A DNA stretch of 5,947 bases from Candidatus Faecivivens stercoravium (lineage in GTDB: Bacteria; Bacillota; Clostridia; Oscillospirales; Ruminococcaceae): assembly GCA_018712425.1 (NCBI GenBank), contig DVHA01000160.1:1-5947 (forward strand), given 5' to 3'. The notes under the pieces were generated by a model. That model searched no databases. It worked only from the letters and a program-made list of their open reading frames with translations, and had not been told where the DNA came from. The position numbers were made by a program, and so were the translations under genes. Every line of letters starts with the position of its first letter. Within the stretch, counting starts at the first letter, position 1. This document shows positions 5,743 to 5,947 of this stretch, in pieces.

Positions 5743-5947
5743 AAACCGTCTCCACCGCCCCACCGGTCTTCTCCCCGATCAGCGCCGCGAATTCTTCCGG
5801 CGTCCCGCCCGTAAGCGAACGGAGGTCGTAAACCTGGGCGTGGTTTTTGTCGAATAGGAAGACGAAATAGTCCCCCGTCTGGACAGCCTTCCGGATACTC
5901 GCATAGTTCCAGCGGGTCTGGCCGACGGCGTTTTCGGTAGTGAAGCC
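5741..5947 (-). CDS. YcxB-like protein, C-terminal part only
   Basis: Sixty-eight C-terminal residues of a gene that continues beyond the right edge. The fragment has the sequence style of the YcxB-like C-terminal domain: a Trp/Tyr pair (TRWNYASIRKAV, 11-22), an aromatic strand DYFVFLFDKNHAQVYD (26-41) and the closing motif LTGGTPEEFAALI (44-56). YcxB-like proteins usually have two N-terminal membrane helices, which would lie outside the window; their function is not established. The Thr-Glu-Asn opening (residues 4-6) also fits the family. It is the first visible gene of the minus-strand operon. Confidence 0.75.
   Translation of the reverse strand, partial: GFTTENAVGQTRWNYASIRKAVQTGDYFVFLFDKNHAQVYDLRSLTGGTPEEFAALIGEKTGGAVETV

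Noticed and set aside
4974..5744. Long plus-strand open frame opposite the kinase-like gene and small membrane gene
   Set aside because: Pro/Arg/His-rich translation, no ribosome binding site, runs antisense across genes with good motifs and coupled starts.

Overview
The window is a GC-rich bacterial segment with short spacers, strong AGGAGG-type ribosome binding sites and protein families typical of Bacillota. I infer a GC-rich member of the Clostridia (gut Oscillospirales/Christensenellales-like), but no marker gene is present and the taxonomic call is tentative.

Layout. 1-173 is non-coding and holds a cluster of tightly spaced hairpins. 174-1154 (minus) encodes a PldB/monoglyceride-lipase-type alpha/beta hydrolase. 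A divergent regulatory gap (1155-1404) separates it from an AMP-forming medium-chain-type acyl-CoA synthetase at 1405-3090 (plus). Next comes an orphan membrane-anchored protein at 3262-4020 (plus). Converging on it is a minus-strand operon that enters from the right edge: the C-terminus of a YcxB-like protein (5741-5947), a 70-residue two-helix membrane protein (5514-5726), a P-loop kinase-like ATPase (4950-5480) and a GNAT acetyltransferase (4179-4949).

How the genes may work together. The divergent hydrolase and synthetase form a plausible pair: an esterase that could release carboxylic acids and a ligase that activates acids to acyl-CoA. This is inference from adjacency and family only. 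The four minus-strand genes have spacings of 0 to 33 bases and are probably one transcript, but share no obvious pathway.

The most notable feature is not a gene. Two copies of a composite hairpin repeat, in opposite orientation, flank the orphan membrane-protein gene (about 3084-3253 and 4019-4192). Each has four short trinucleotide-loop hairpins separated by exact GAT linkers, in the same order and almost the same lengths (21, 13, 21, 21/19 bases), then a weaker fifth hairpin and a two-tier stem-loop. The two copies differ at several stem positions by compensatory changes. The two-tier stem-loop acts as a likely bidirectional terminator in the second copy but lies in the 5' leader of the membrane-protein gene in the first. 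Each array starts at the stop codon of the gene upstream of it. A separate signal is a strongly strand-biased hexamer (GGTTTA on the minus strand, 14 copies against 1).
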